Assembly (NCBI RefSeq): GCF_014698825.1
Contig: NZ_JACJTT010000003.1
Coordinates: 1 to 64,000, forward strand
Length of the DNA stretch: 64,000 nucleotides
From: Richelia sinica FACHB-800
Lineage (GTDB): Bacteria; Cyanobacteriota; Cyanobacteriia; Cyanobacteriales; Nostocaceae
Direction of reading: 5' to 3'
How positions within the stretch are numbered: the first letter of the stretch is position 1; each line of letters begins with the position of its first letter. A program made the translations under genes and the position numbers. This document shows, one piece after another, positions 9,502 to 20,200 of the stretch. Below the pieces are notes generated by a model that saw only the letters and a program-made list of their open reading frames with translations, searched no databases and had not been told where the DNA came from.

Positions 9502-9520
9502 GGTGCGTTACTAACGCACC
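9502..9520. terminator. Hairpin in the gcvH-gcvP spacer
   Basis: GGTGCGTTA, C, TAACGCACC is a near-perfect palindrome followed on the plus strand by ATTTTTATT and preceded by a run of T. It could end or attenuate the gcvH transcript. It also has the look of a dispersed hairpin repeat. Confidence 0.6.
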
Positions 9521-9590
9521 ATTTTTATTCAATATTTACCAAAAGTAATTATTACAATATATTAATGCAGTAGCTTCTGGAGTATAGATT

Positions 9591-12488
9591 GTGGTAATTA
9601 ATGCCCCACGTTCTGAGTATGGTGAGCAAAAGGTGTTTAGTCATAGCCATCAGCAGTACAATAACTTTGCCCAACGGCACATAGGCCCGCAAGCTGAAGA
9701 AATTCAGGACATGTTACAGGTTTTGGGGCTGAGTAACCTGGATGAGTTGATTGAGAAAACAGTACCACAGGGGATTCGTTTTACCCATACACTCAATTTG
9801 CCAGCCCCCCAAAGCGAATATGCTGCCCTAGGTAAGTTAAAACAAATAGCTGCTAAAAATCAAGTTTATCGTTCATTTATTGGTATGGGGTATTACGACT
9901 GTATTACCCCTGGGGTTATTCAACGGAATATTTTAGAAAATCCTGGTTGGTACACTGCATATACTCCCTATCAACCGGAAATTGCCCAAGGTAGGCTAGA
10001 AGCTTTGTTGAACTTTCAAACCATGATTATTGACTTAACAGGTTTGGAAATTGCCAATGCTTCCTTACTAGATGAAGGTACAGCGGCTGCGGAAGCCATG
10101 AGTTTAAGTTATGGTGTATGCAAGAATAAAGCTAATAGCTTTTTTGTTTCCCGTGCCTGTCATCCCCAAACTATTGATGTGTTGCAAACGAGGGCTGAAC
10201 CTCTAGGGATAAATATTATTATTGGTGACCATCAAACATTTGATTTTGCAGAACCGATTTTTGGGGCAGTTCTCCAATATCCTGCTAGCGATGGCACTAT
10301 TTATGACTATCGCAGTTTTATTGAAAAAGCTCATCAAGTTGGGGCATTGGTAACTGTAGCAGCTGACCCCTTGAGTTTAGCCTTACTCACCCCACCGGGA
10401 GAATTAGGTGCAGATATTGCGGTTGGTAGTACCCAAAGGTTTGGTATTCCCTTGGGGTTTGGGGGGCCTCACGCAGCCTATTTTGCTACTAAGGAAGAGT
10501 ATAAACGGTTAGTACCAGGACGTATTGTAGGCGTATCTAAAGATATTCATGGTCAACCTGCTTTACGTCTAGCGTTACAAACCCGTGAACAACATATTCG
10601 TCGGGAGAAAGCCACCAGTAATATTTGCACAGCCCAGGTGTTACTGGCAGTGATGGCGAGTATGTATGCAGTTTATCATGGGCCCCAGGGACTAAAAGCG
10701 ATCGCCCAAAATATTCACCAGTTAACCGTAACTCTGGCCAATGGACTCAAACGCTTAGGTTATCAAATTAGTTCCGAATCTTTCTTTGATACTCTGCGCG
10801 TAGAATTAGGAACCAATAGTTTAGCCACTATTCTGCAAGCTGCTGATGCTAGAAATATCAACTTACGCATCATTAATAATTCTGCTGTGGGTATTTCCAT
10901 CGATGAAACGACAACCACAGAAGATTTAATTGACTTGTGGCAAGTTTTCGCAGGTAAAGATGAATTACCCTTTACCGTTGAAGAATTAATCTCTCCAACC
11001 TCTCATATCCCCTTACCTCGTACCAGCAACTATCTCACCCACCCAGTCTTCAACCGCTATCACTCCGAAACAGAATTACTGCGTTATCTACATCAGCTAG
11101 AAACCAAAGATTTATCTTTAACTACATCCATGATTCCTTTGGGGTCTTGTACGATGAAGTTAAATGCCACTGCTGAAATGATTCCCGTCACATGGGCAGA
11201 GTTTGGCAAAATACATCCCTTTGCACCTCCCTCTCAAACCAGAGGTTATCAAATTCTGTTTCAACAACTAGAAGCTTGGTTAGCAGAAATTACTGGCTTT
11301 GCAGGTATATCCTTACAACCAAATGCAGGTTCTCAAGGTGAATATGCAGGACTTTTAGTAATTCGTCATTATCACGAAAGTCGGGGAGAAGGACACCGCA
11401 ATATCTGTTTAATTCCTCAGTCAGCACATGGTACAAACCCCGCTAGCGCGGTGATGTGTGGGATGAAAGTAGTAGGAGTTGCCTGTGACTTACAAGGCAA
11501 TATTGATGTTAATGACTTGAAAGCTAAAGCTGAAAAACATAGTCATGAACTAGCGGCATTGATGGTAACTTATCCTTCCACTCATGGTGTATTTGAGGAA
11601 GCCATTCAAGAAATTTGCGCTGTAATTCATACCCACGGTGGACAAGTGTACATGGATGGGGCAAATATGAATGCCCAAGTGGGACTTTGCCGTCCTGGTG
11701 ACATTGGTGCAGATGTGTGTCACTTGAATTTACACAAAACTTTCTGTATTCCCCACGGTGGTGGTGGCCCAGGTATGGGGCCAATTGGTGTTGCATCTCA
11801 TCTATTACCGTTTTTACCAGGACATTCTGTGGTTCCCATCCAGAAATCAACAGGTGCTGTTTCTGCTGCCCCTTGGGGTAGTGCCAGTATTTTGGTAATT
11901 TCCTGGATGTATATTGCCATGATGGGTGCAGAGGGGTTAACAGCAGCTACTAATGTGGCAATTCTCAATGCTAATTACATTGCCAAGCGGCTGGAGTCAT
12001 ATTATCCAGTGTTGTATCAAGGTAAAAATGGTTTGGTTGCCCATGAATGTATTTTAGATTTGCGGGCATTGAAAAAATCTGCCAGCATCGAAATTGATGA
12101 TGTAGCAAAACGGTTAATGGACTATGGTTTCCATGCACCTACTGTATCTTGGCCTGTAGCAGGTACAATCATGGTCGAACCGACGGAAAGTGAATCTAAA
12201 CAGGAATTAGATAGATTCTGTGATGCTTTAATAGCTATTCGTCAAGAAATTGCTGACATAGAAATCGGGAAGGCAGATATTCAAGATAATGTCTTGAAAA
12301 ATGCACCTCATACGGCTGAAAGTCTAATTATTGGTGAATGGAATCATCCCTATTCCCGTGAACAAGCTGCTTATCCTGCCCCTTGGAATAAGGAACATAA
12401 GTTCTGGCCCACTGTGGGTAGGATAGATGCGGCTTTTGGAGATAGGAATTTTGTTTGTTCTTGTTTACCGATGGAGGCTTATAGTTAG
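9591..12488 (+). CDS. gcvP: Glycine dehydrogenase (decarboxylating), P-protein
   Basis: 965-aa PLP enzyme that decarboxylates glycine and loads the aminomethyl group on lipoyl-GcvH. It is the long, single-chain form (fused GcvPA and GcvPB). N-half motifs include [20 protein letters not shown] and [15 protein letters not shown]. The C-half carries the PLP-lysine loop [20 protein letters not shown] and EPTESESK near the end. GTG at 9591 is the start that gives the usual N-terminus (about 30 residues before FAQRHIGP). Length is normal and all key motifs are intact. Confidence 0.98.
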   Translation: MVINAPRSEYGEQKVFSHSHQQYNNFAQRHIGPQAEEIQDMLQVLGLSNLDELIEKTVPQGIRFTHTLNLPAPQSEYAALGKLKQIAAKNQVYRSFIGMGYYDCITPGVIQRNILENPGWYTAYTPYQPEIAQGRLEALLNFQTMIIDLTGLEIANASLLDEGTAAAEAMSLSYGVCKNKANSFFVSRACHPQTIDVLQTRAEPLGINIIIGDHQTFDFAEPIFGAVLQYPASDGTIYDYRSFIEKAHQVGALVTVAADPLSLALLTPPGELGADIAVGSTQRFGIPLGFGGPHAAYFATKEEYKRLVPGRIVGVSKDIHGQPALRLALQTREQHIRREKATSNICTAQVLLAVMASMYAVYHGPQGLKAIAQNIHQLTVTLANGLKRLGYQISSESFFDTLRVELGTNSLATILQAADARNINLRIINNSAVGISIDETTTTEDLIDLWQVFAGKDELPFTVEELISPTSHIPLPRTSNYLTHPVFNRYHSETELLRYLHQLETKDLSLTTSMIPLGSCTMKLNATAEMIPVTWAEFGKIHPFAPPSQTRGYQILFQQLEAWLAEITGFAGISLQPNAGSQGEYAGLLVIRHYHESRGEGHRNICLIPQSAHGTNPASAVMCGMKVVGVACDLQGNIDVNDLKAKAEKHSHELAALMVTYPSTHGVFEEAIQEICAVIHTHGGQVYMDGANMNAQVGLCRPGDIGADVCHLNLHKTFCIPHGGGGPGMGPIGVASHLLPFLPGHSVVPIQKSTGAVSAAPWGSASILVISWMYIAMMGAEGLTAATNVAILNANYIAKRLESYYPVLYQGKNGLVAHECILDLRALKKSASIEIDDVAKRLMDYGFHAPTVSWPVAGTIMVEPTESESKQELDRFCDALIAIRQEIADIEIGKADIQDNVLKNAPHTAESLIIGEWNHPYSREQAAYPAPWNKEHKFWPTVGRIDAAFGDRNFVCSCLPMEAYS

Positions 12489-12503
12489 TTTTTAGTTTCT
12501 AAA

Positions 12504-12565
12504 ATCCCTGATTTCTGATATCAATTTATCATTTATTGGTGAGTTTGAAAAAAGAAGTCAGGGAT
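12504..12565 (+). terminator. Possible terminator after gcvP
   Basis: ATCCCTGATTTCT (12504-12516) and AGAAGTCAGGGAT (12553-12565) are inverted with one mismatch. They are separated by 36 nt and followed by CTAAATTTTTG. The loop is long and the U-tract weak, so this is tentative. Confidence 0.4.
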
Positions 12566-12627
12566 CTAAATTTTTGTAGAAACTCAAGATATGGTATCAA
12601 TTTCATTCAATTTGCAATAAGCATTAA

Positions 12628-13125
12628 TTAAAATTTCCATTCGTGTTCTGGATCAAGTAATGCAGCTTGAACAGTAGATAAGTTTGCTAAATCCTGAAAA
12701 GGACTAGATTTTGCTAATTCAGTGATTTTATCAAGTGCTAAGTGTAAATGTTCATTATTGCCAGAAGCAATTGCTTGATCAACAACATTAAATAGGGCTT
12801 CAAAATTTTTTGACCTTTCAGCAAATGAATGATCAATAAAAGCTAAAAAACAATCTCTTTTTTGCTTAATTTCTGCTAAAGTAGTTTTTTCCCAAGCTTC
12901 AATTTTACGGCGTTTTGTTCGTTCTTCTTTAACTACTATGTTATATTCACGATAAGCAGATACAATTTCTTTGAGACATTCAGCACCGCCATTTACTGCT
13001 TGCATTTTATTTTGCAGACGAATTGTTTTTTGATGTTCTTTAGTCTTAATAACTTCTGTTACACCTTTAGCAATTCCTCCAGTAGCAGCACTAGCTAATC
13101 CTATGATATTGACTGGAATGGTCAT
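12628..13125 (-). CDS. Unknown coiled-coil protein, second gene of a Gly-rich two-gene cassette
   Basis: 165 aa. The first 25 residues are Gly/Ala-rich and hydrophobic (IIGLASAATGGIAKGVTEVI). The rest is highly charged and probably helical or coiled coil (KEERTKRRKIEAWEKTTLAEI). No enzymatic motif is recognised. It starts 3 nt after the stop of the upstream gene (13129-14100), so the two are surely co-transcribed and probably translationally linked. The paired N-terminal glycine-zipper-like segments suggest both products meet at a membrane, which is inference. The region lies between housekeeping gcvP and a toxin-antitoxin pair. Confidence 0.7.
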   Translation of the reverse strand: MTIPVNIIGLASAATGGIAKGVTEVIKTKEHQKTIRLQNKMQAVNGGAECLKEIVSAYREYNIVVKEERTKRRKIEAWEKTTLAEIKQKRDCFLAFIDHSFAERSKNFEALFNVVDQAIASGNNEHLHLALDKITELAKSSPFQDLANLSTVQAALLDPEHEWKF

Positions 13126-13128
13126 TAT

Positions 13129-14100
13129 TTATAAATCTCCCAAATGTTTATATTTTGCTTGAACATTGATAACTAACGGGTTAAGATTACCTTGATTGTC
13201 TAAAATTGGAGTTTTGAAAATTTCTACTAAAGCCTTCACTAATAAGGCTAATTGTTGAAAAGCAGCAGCATCCCTCCCAGGAAGAAAATCCTTTGATTCT
13301 AATTCATCAAGTTGTTTAGAAGCAAGTGTTTCTAGCTTTCTGACTAAAATACCAATTTCGCGGATTCTTGTCTCAACCCTGCGGAGAAAGTCTCCAGCTA
13401 CTCTGATTTCTGCTATTTGAGTATTGACTTCCGCTTGATACTCTCTTGCTTGAGTCAACGCTTTTTCACCTTCTCCAGCTAACTTGAAACCTCCAACAGC
13501 TAATGCAGGTCCGACAGCAACACCACCAAGAACTGCACCACCGAGTAATGCGTTACCACCACCTAACCATACTGCCACACCAGGTAATCCCAATTCAGCA
13601 ACAGCAACTTGCTTGGTAAAAAGTCCAAAAAATTGAGGAACGGCAACTGTACCTACTGTACTGGCTAAACTAACGGCTCCAGTACCAGCCGCACAACCAG
13701 CACCAGTGCTTTTACCAACTAAGTTTAAAACCTCCTTGGCTTCAAATGCTACAGTTTTAAATTCTTCAAGTTGCGGAATAGAAATACCTTCTAAACCTTC
13801 TAAAAATTGCTGTTCAGTTTTAGATGCTTTCTGACCATTTCGCCGAATAAATTCAACAAACCTTCCTACTATTCTCTGTCTAACACGCAGTTGTAGATTA
13901 CCATAAGATCCTGCCAGTCTATTTGTCTCTTGCCATTGATTTTTTAAATCTTCAATAGCATCTTCATATCTTTTTTCAGCAAGTTTACCTATTTCCTCAG
14001 CCTTTTTGATGTTGTTGAAGCCTTCAGCACCTTTAGCAATACCCAATGCACCAGCACCAGCAGCCACAACACCTAAAATAATGGGAATCACGAATATCAT
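13129..14100 (-). CDS. Unknown Gly-rich membrane/coiled-coil protein, first gene of the cassette
   Basis: 323 aa. Residues 1-25 form a Gly/Ala-rich hydrophobic segment. Charged coiled coil follows (about 30-125), then a long Gly/Ala/Val stretch (about 130-210; WLGGGNALLGGAVLGGVAVG) of glycine-zipper character able to form membrane hairpins, and a second coiled coil (about 210-280; RVETRIREIGILVRKLETLA). No catalytic residues are seen. Coiled coil, glycine-zipper, coiled coil recalls membrane-inserting effectors and small partners of bacterial dynamin-like systems, but no GTPase is present here. Function is not recognised. Confidence 0.72.
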   Translation of the reverse strand: MIFVIPIILGVVAAGAGALGIAKGAEGFNNIKKAEEIGKLAEKRYEDAIEDLKNQWQETNRLAGSYGNLQLRVRQRIVGRFVEFIRRNGQKASKTEQQFLEGLEGISIPQLEEFKTVAFEAKEVLNLVGKSTGAGCAAGTGAVSLASTVGTVAVPQFFGLFTKQVAVAELGLPGVAVWLGGGNALLGGAVLGGVAVGPALAVGGFKLAGEGEKALTQAREYQAEVNTQIAEIRVAGDFLRRVETRIREIGILVRKLETLASKQLDELESKDFLPGRDAAAFQQLALLVKALVEIFKTPILDNQGNLNPLVINVQAKYKHLGDL

Positions 14101-14405
14101 GATAAATTCTGTGTTTTAGGATAAAAAATTACTATTACTTCCGTAATAGTAGCAAAATAATTTAACAAATATATATAGAAAAATTACTTAGGTAAGAAAA
14201 ACTATACAATACGGAAAATAGCTATGTATTGCGATCGCTCATCTTTTTCCTTTAACTGAGAAAACCCAATACTTTCACAACAATCTAGATGATTAAATTG
14301 TTGGGTTTCACTGCGTTCTACCCAACCTACAGCTTGTATGGTTAGTTGGTAATTTGTAGGTTATTGATGGAATGCTGAAATTGTCATTTTCAGATAAACA
14401 AAATC
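14101..14405. other. Intergenic 305 bp with a dispersed-repeat fragment
   Basis: AT-rich DNA upstream of the Gly-rich cassette. It holds a HIP1 site near 14231 and, at about 14301-14332, TTGGGTTTCACTGCGTTCTA then CCCAACCTAC. That matches the right half of the MITE-like element at 31269-31475 (TTGGGTTTCAC and CAACCCAACCTAC). No gene is seen. Confidence 0.6.
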
Positions 14406-14810
14406 TTAATCAAAAATAGAAATTACTTTAATCCCAATTACTTTGTGCATAGGCTTTGTTTTCTTCTCAGTAGTAATTAACTCCTCAGCACTAACAGAAA
14501 GAGCAGCAGATACGTGAAGTGCATCCATAGCAGCTAATCCATACTGAGAAGCGATTTTATAAGCCTCTTGTACAATGTAAGTTAAATCATTTGCCCAATA
14601 AATAACATCATTAAAAAACTCTTCATAAAATTGAAATTCTTCTGTTTGCTGATGATAAATTGCTTTAGGACTTACTTCTAGTCTGACAAACTCACTAGCA
14701 GCAAATACCCGTTGTGAGTCTGATAGTATTTCTAATGCTTTTTCTGCTATTAAACCATTACCATTCGCTGCACTTAATAATACCCCTGAATCAATATAAG
14801 TTATAATCAT
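14406..14810 (-). CDS. PIN-domain ribonuclease toxin (VapC-like)
   Basis: 134 aa with the acidic PIN active site: Asp7 in YIDSGVLL, Glu45 in FVRLEVSPK, and Asp96 in AMDALHVSAAL. This is the metal-dependent RNase of type II toxin-antitoxin systems. Its ATG overlaps the stop region of the upstream antitoxin gene by 4 nt (14807-14810), the classic arrangement. Target RNA is unknown. The residues are complete, so the toxin is probably active. Confidence 0.9.
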   Translation of the reverse strand: MIITYIDSGVLLSAANGNGLIAEKALEILSDSQRVFAASEFVRLEVSPKAIYHQQTEEFQFYEEFFNDVIYWANDLTYIVQEAYKIASQYGLAAMDALHVSAALSVSAEELITTEKKTKPMHKVIGIKVISIFD

Positions 14811-15049
14811 TCTTCACTACCTTGGATTCCACCTCTACGAGTGGCTAATTCTTGTTCTATTTCATCTGCATTTAACAAAGGTTTACCAGATGCAACAATT
14901 CTAGAGCGAATTTGCCGTAAACGTTCACCCAAAGGTGGTTTTTTTGCAGTGGTTTTCAAGTGTAAAAAATCCAAAAAATTTAATAATTCTTCTTGTTTAT
15001 CCTGGGGTAAGGAACGCCACTTTTGTAATAATTCTTGTTCTGAAATCAT
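14807..15049 (-). CDS. Antitoxin partner of the PIN toxin
   Basis: 80 aa, starting ISEQELLQKWRSLPQDKQEE and continuing FLDFL, a pattern seen in small cyanobacterial antitoxins of the DUF2281 type placed before PIN toxins. The C-terminal half is charged and likely wraps the toxin. It overlaps the toxin gene by 4 nt. No clear DNA-binding fold is visible, so autoregulation is assumed from the family rather than seen. Confidence 0.82.
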   Translation of the reverse strand: MISEQELLQKWRSLPQDKQEELLNFLDFLHLKTTAKKPPLGERLRQIRSRIVASGKPLLNADEIEQELATRRGGIQGSEE

Positions 15050-15205
15050 TGTTGTGCTGCTTTTTCGCTTGGTCTTGTGTCTAGTTCTGGAGTCAGGGAA
15101 ACAGCGATCGCTATAACCTTGTATTTTGGTTAATCTTTCTATATATTATTTTAACTATGCGTCCTTCTCTCTGCGCCTCTGCGTGAAACAAAACAATTGT
15201 TGCTT

Positions 15206-16579
15206 CTACCAAGGACTGCCAATCATTGTAAAAGCAGACCAAAAATAAGGGTGAGATAAGTTCAAATTGCCTAACTCTCCTATTTCTGGTGGTAAAGCAA
15301 CTCCCCTATTTAAACCTGCTTGTCGGAGTTCTCCCTGTGTAATTTTTATTTGCCCTGTAATCATGGCAATTTGTGCTTGCTGCAATGCTTTTGCCTTAAT
15401 TGGCGCAGTCTTCAAGTTACGATATAATTCCGTCATCAGGGCTAAAGTACCGGCATCACTGACAGACCACAGACTACCGATCGCTGATTTGACCCCTGCT
15501 TGTAATGCTAAACCGGAAAATCCTAGTTCTGCTTGCTGATTTCCCAAGGCAGTTTGGCAAGCACTTAAGACTAACAATTCCACTGGTGGTTGATTTAACT
15601 GAAGCTGAGACAGGTCACGTAAGCGCAATTTGGTATTCCAGAATTTAATATAGGAGTCGTCTACTGTGCCAGCATTAAAGACTCCGTGGGTGGCTAAGTG
15701 AACGATTTTGTGGGGTTTCTGAGTTTGTTGCGATCGCAAATTCTCTATAGTAAATTTTTCATTGAGAAACTTAACCCCACCTTTGCTTTGAGTAATGGCC
15801 GCTAACTCTACTGGTACAGCAGGTAAAGGTTCCTGATCTGGAAATAAAGATGCTCCCATCGCTAAAACAGAAACATTCCGAATATCTGTATAAGTTGCAT
15901 CAGTTAAACTAAATGCGGGAATTAAGCTAATACTATAGTTTTGAACTAAAAAATTTTTCCCATCATGTAACGCAGCAAAGGGAAAAGAACGTAACCCAGT
16001 GCCTACACAAAATATCAGATTATCTATATTTTTAGTTTCTAATTCATTGGCAACAGGAGCTATAAACAAACTATATAATTTCTGGGACAATGGTAAATAG
16101 GTTGGATTTTTAAAACTTAAGTTTTTCCGGGCAGTGACTTCTTGTTGTAATGCTTTAGTTAGACCCAGCAATTCGCTCCTACTAATTGCAATAGATTTAT
16201 TAATTGGTCTTTGATTTGCCATAAGCAGGATTATGACTATATCTTGGTCTCTGGGTATCAAATACACAACGGCAGATTTTGTCCCAGTTAACTTATTCAT
16301 CATTTCTAATTTATGACTAATCAACTGAGGCTGCATTATCTCTTGGGTTATATTTAACTGTAAATAGTTTTCATATTCTTTTTTCCACAGGCTCTCTTGT
16401 TCCGCAACAGAAATAGTTCTATTAATAGAGGATATATTAATATTTTTATCTCTTTTATTGTTATTACTACCAGTAGCAGGAGATATTTCTGATAGAACGC
16501 AAATAACGTTAGATAATCCAATTATTACTAATGTATTTACTAGATTTTTCTTCAAGGTAGAGTAGGTTATTTTGGACAT
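15206..16579 (-). CDS. Exported CHAT-domain (caspase-like) protein without TPR repeats
   Basis: 457 aa. An N-terminal hydrophobic segment (about 12-35) suggests export or anchoring. The CHAT peptidase domain fills the C-terminal 300 residues, with the catalytic His in KIVHLATHGVFNAG and Cys in LLVLSACQTALG, then GFSGLALQAGVKSAIGSLW and the terminal HPYFWSAFTMIGSPW. Most cyanobacterial CHAT proteins have long TPR arrays before this domain; here only about 130 residues precede it, so it is a short form. His and Cys are both present, so proteolysis is possible. Substrate and trigger are unknown. Confidence 0.88.
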   Translation of the reverse strand: MSKITYSTLKKNLVNTLVIIGLSNVICVLSEISPATGSNNNKRDKNINISSINRTISVAEQESLWKKEYENYLQLNITQEIMQPQLISHKLEMMNKLTGTKSAVVYLIPRDQDIVIILLMANQRPINKSIAISRSELLGLTKALQQEVTARKNLSFKNPTYLPLSQKLYSLFIAPVANELETKNIDNLIFCVGTGLRSFPFAALHDGKNFLVQNYSISLIPAFSLTDATYTDIRNVSVLAMGASLFPDQEPLPAVPVELAAITQSKGGVKFLNEKFTIENLRSQQTQKPHKIVHLATHGVFNAGTVDDSYIKFWNTKLRLRDLSQLQLNQPPVELLVLSACQTALGNQQAELGFSGLALQAGVKSAIGSLWSVSDAGTLALMTELYRNLKTAPIKAKALQQAQIAMITGQIKITQGELRQAGLNRGVALPPEIGELGNLNLSHPYFWSAFTMIGSPW

Positions 16580-17235
16580 AATTATTAGGGTTATAATTGT
16601 TATTTAATAGTTTTTATATCAAAATAATTTGGCTATTTGCTTTTCATCAATTCTTGATACAGAGACTAGACAACATCAAATAAAGTTGCTTATCTTAATT
16701 TTTCTTAACATCCATCAATTTAGCTATAAAAAATGCAATATATCAAAATAAATTTATAGATAATTTTCGGATTTGATTAATCGCATGAAAATTCAAATCA
16801 GATTGCTGGATAAAATATCCTCAAATTATCGTTACAGATGCTTTTTCATACCAGTTATACAAAAAATTCCTTTGGCTAAAACTCAGATAGAATTAGCATG
16901 ACAAGTCAAGATATTACATCTTGACATATTTGCTGCTTAGTACATATTCAAATTGAATTTCTGGTCGCCTTGAGCAGTACCCAATTACTATTTATCTACA
17001 GATGTATATGTGATTTTTACGGATAAATAAAAATTAATGTCTTAAAAATATTACAATACATAATTATTATTTCCTGGTTTCATCAGCCAAAATCAGTTTT
17101 CCCAGTATTAACCGACGTATCCTCATAAACTTGGTAAAAAAAATAGCGAGAAAATTACAAAATACCGCTTATCAAAAATCAGCAGATGCGTGGTAAGGTT
17201 TTAATCTCATTAATCTTCCCTTGGTGCTTCGACCT
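16580..17235. other. AT-rich spacer before the replication-protein gene; inverted repeat at 16905-16925
   Basis: About 650 bp of very AT-rich DNA between the divergent CHAT gene and the CyRepA1-like gene. It has no ORF of note. GTCAAGAT, ATTAC, ATCTTGAC (16905-16925) is a perfect 8-bp inverted repeat. The region must carry both promoters. If the replication gene is a plasmid relic, an origin would be expected here, but I see no clear iteron array. Confidence 0.5.
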
Positions 17236-20200
17236 ATGCATCTGCCTAATTTACATCCACATCACCTTGAAGAATTAGTCAAGAGCAGTAGTATAGATTC
17301 ACACTTGGTGTATCTAAACTTTAGATCCCTCCAAGGTGTTAGTTCCTATGAGTACCTATTGATTTCTGAACAACTTCCACGCACCAACACTGGCATGGTC
17401 AAAAGTGCTTGGTTACAACGGTATGCTCATATTACTAAAGGTGGTTGGTGGTGTTCTGGACTAGATCCTTTTAATAATTGGCAAGCTATGGAGTGGGGTT
17501 GCTTTAAACCAAACGAACCTCGTCAAAGTCACAATGGCAAGTTAATTAAGTATGAGCATCCACCCAGCGCACCTACAAGAGTATTTTATTTACGAGTAAG
17601 TTTAAAAATCTGGCAAAAAGTGGCTCAACGTTATGATTTAGAAATGCCAGAAAATATTTCTATAAATGAAGATGGAGAAGCTGAAGGTTTTTGGCGTTGG
17701 GTAATCAAACATAATATTCCTATTATTATTTGTGAAGGAGTGAAAAAAGCCGCAGCACTTCTTACTCAAGGTTATATAGCAATAGGTATTCCTGGTATTA
17801 CTAGTGGTTATCGAGTAGTGAAGGATGGGTTTGGTAAGGTTACCCGTCGTCAACTCATTCCTGATTTAGGGGTGTTAGTTACAGCTAAACGTAGTTTTTA
17901 TATTTGTTTTGATTTTGAAACTCAACCTCACAAAATTGCTGCTATTAATAATGCTATTGCTCAACTTGGTTGTTTACTACAGCAAAATAACTGTTCTGTG
18001 AAAGTAGTTGAATTACCAGGGAAGGAAAAAGGGGTTGATGAATTTATTGTTAATCAAGGTGAAATTGCCTTTAGTAAAATTTATCGTCAAAGTTTAGATT
18101 TAGAAGTTTATATTGCAAAAAACCGACCTCATACAGAGTTAACTATTTCTCCTACAGTTACGGTTAATCGGGCATTTTTAGGAGAGGTGGCTTTTCCCCA
18201 TCATGGGTTAGTGGGGCTAAAATCACCCAAAGGTACAGGTAAAACAACGGCATTACAATCTGTTGTTGCTCAAGCAAAATTAAAAAAACAACCAGTTTTA
18301 TTAATTACTCATAGAATTTTACTAGGAAGATTCCTGTGCGAAACTGTTGGTATTCACTGGGGTCTTGGCTATGTCTATAATCAAGAAGGAAAACTTTTAC
18401 CAATTACTGATTCCTTTGGTTTATGTGTTGATTCAATTTGGCGATTAAATCCAGATGATTGGCGCGGGGGAATTGTCATTTTAGATGAAGTTGAACAGAG
18501 TCTATGGCATTTGCTAAATAGTAATACTTGTAAACAGAAACGAGTCAAGATTCTTAGTGTTTTTCAACAATTAATTGCCACTGTATTAAAAACAGGTGGT
18601 TTAGTCATAGCACAAGATGCTGATTTATCTGATGTTTCTATCGAATATTTACAAGGGTTGTCAGGAATTAAATTAACTCCTTGGGTGTTAGTTAATCAAT
18701 GGAAACCTACAAAAGGATGGGATGTGACTTTTTATGATTCACCCAATCCTACTCCTTTAATTCATCAACTAGAATTAGATTTATTAGCTGGTAGAAAATG
18801 TTATGTAACGACTGATAGTCGTTCTGGTCGTTACAGTTGTGAGACTATTGAACGTTATCTGCAAGAACGTTTACAAAAGCTGCGTCGCGAATTTCCTAAT
18901 TCTTTGGTTGTTAGTAGTATGACAACGAATACACCTGGCCACGCGGCTGTGGAATTTATTGCAGCTATTAATGAGAAAATTACTAATTATGATGCGGTGT
19001 TTGTCACTCCCAGTTTAGGAACAGGAATTAGTATTGATGTCCAGCATTTTGACCGAGTTTATGGCATTTTTCAAGGAGTCATTCCTGATTCCGAAGCGCG
19101 TCAAGCTTTAGCCAGAGTTAGAGATGATGTACCTCGTGTTGTTTGGTGTGCAAAGCGAGGGATTGGGTTAATTGGTAGTGGTAGTACCAATTATCAATTA
19201 CTGGCTCATTGGTATCAGGAAAATCAAAAAGAAAACTTGGCTTTGCTTAATCCTCTACATAAAATTGATGTGGACTTACCTTTGGTATATGATCCAATTC
19301 ATTTACGGACTTGGGCTAAGTTATCAGCTAGAGTAAATGCTTCTATTCGCTTTTATCGTCAATCAATGCAAGATGGTTTATTCAGTGATGGACATCAACT
19401 ACAAAGGCGAAGCAACGAGGTACATAATAATATTATTCGGGAGTTAAGATTGGCATTTTTTGCCACTGACCCTAGTGATTCTGCTACTCGCAGAAGATTG
19501 ATTTTAGAAATTGTCAAAGTTCAGAAAGATTGGATGAACAGCCGCCAAAAGGCGAAAGATATTAAACGTAAAATCAAGGATATTAAACAGCAAAATCAAT
19601 GGTCTGCTGCTCATGCTGTGTCTGTAGCTAAGGATATCGATTATGTGGAATATGAGCATTTATCAACTAAACATTCTCTGACGGAATGTGAACGTAATCA
19701 AATGCAGAAATATATTCTACGACAAAGGTATGGAGTAAAAGTAACTCCTCAACTGAAATTGTTGGATGATAAGGGATATTACAAGCAGTTATTAACTCAT
19801 TATTATCTGATTCATGAAAGTGAATATTTTCATGTCAGAGACCAACAAGAATGGTCTCAACAGTTAGCTTTAGGTGAAGGTAAGGTATTTTTACCAGATA
19901 TTAAAACTTATACTTTAAAAGTTGAAGCGATGCGGGCTTTAGGGATGCTGCAATTTTTGGAAACTCAACGAATATTTTGTGAAGGTGATGCTGAATTATT
20001 ATGGCTGAAAAATGCAGCCAAAAAAAGTAGTAACCATATTAAAAGAGCTTTAGGAATTGATATTATACGAGGAAATAAGCCTCTATCTGAGATAAAGATA
20101 TTGAGTCGGTTGTTAGGTTTATTGGGATTGAAATTAAAACGGGTAGATAATTTTTATAAAATTGATCCTAAAACTTTGAATGATGGTAGAGAAGAAATAT

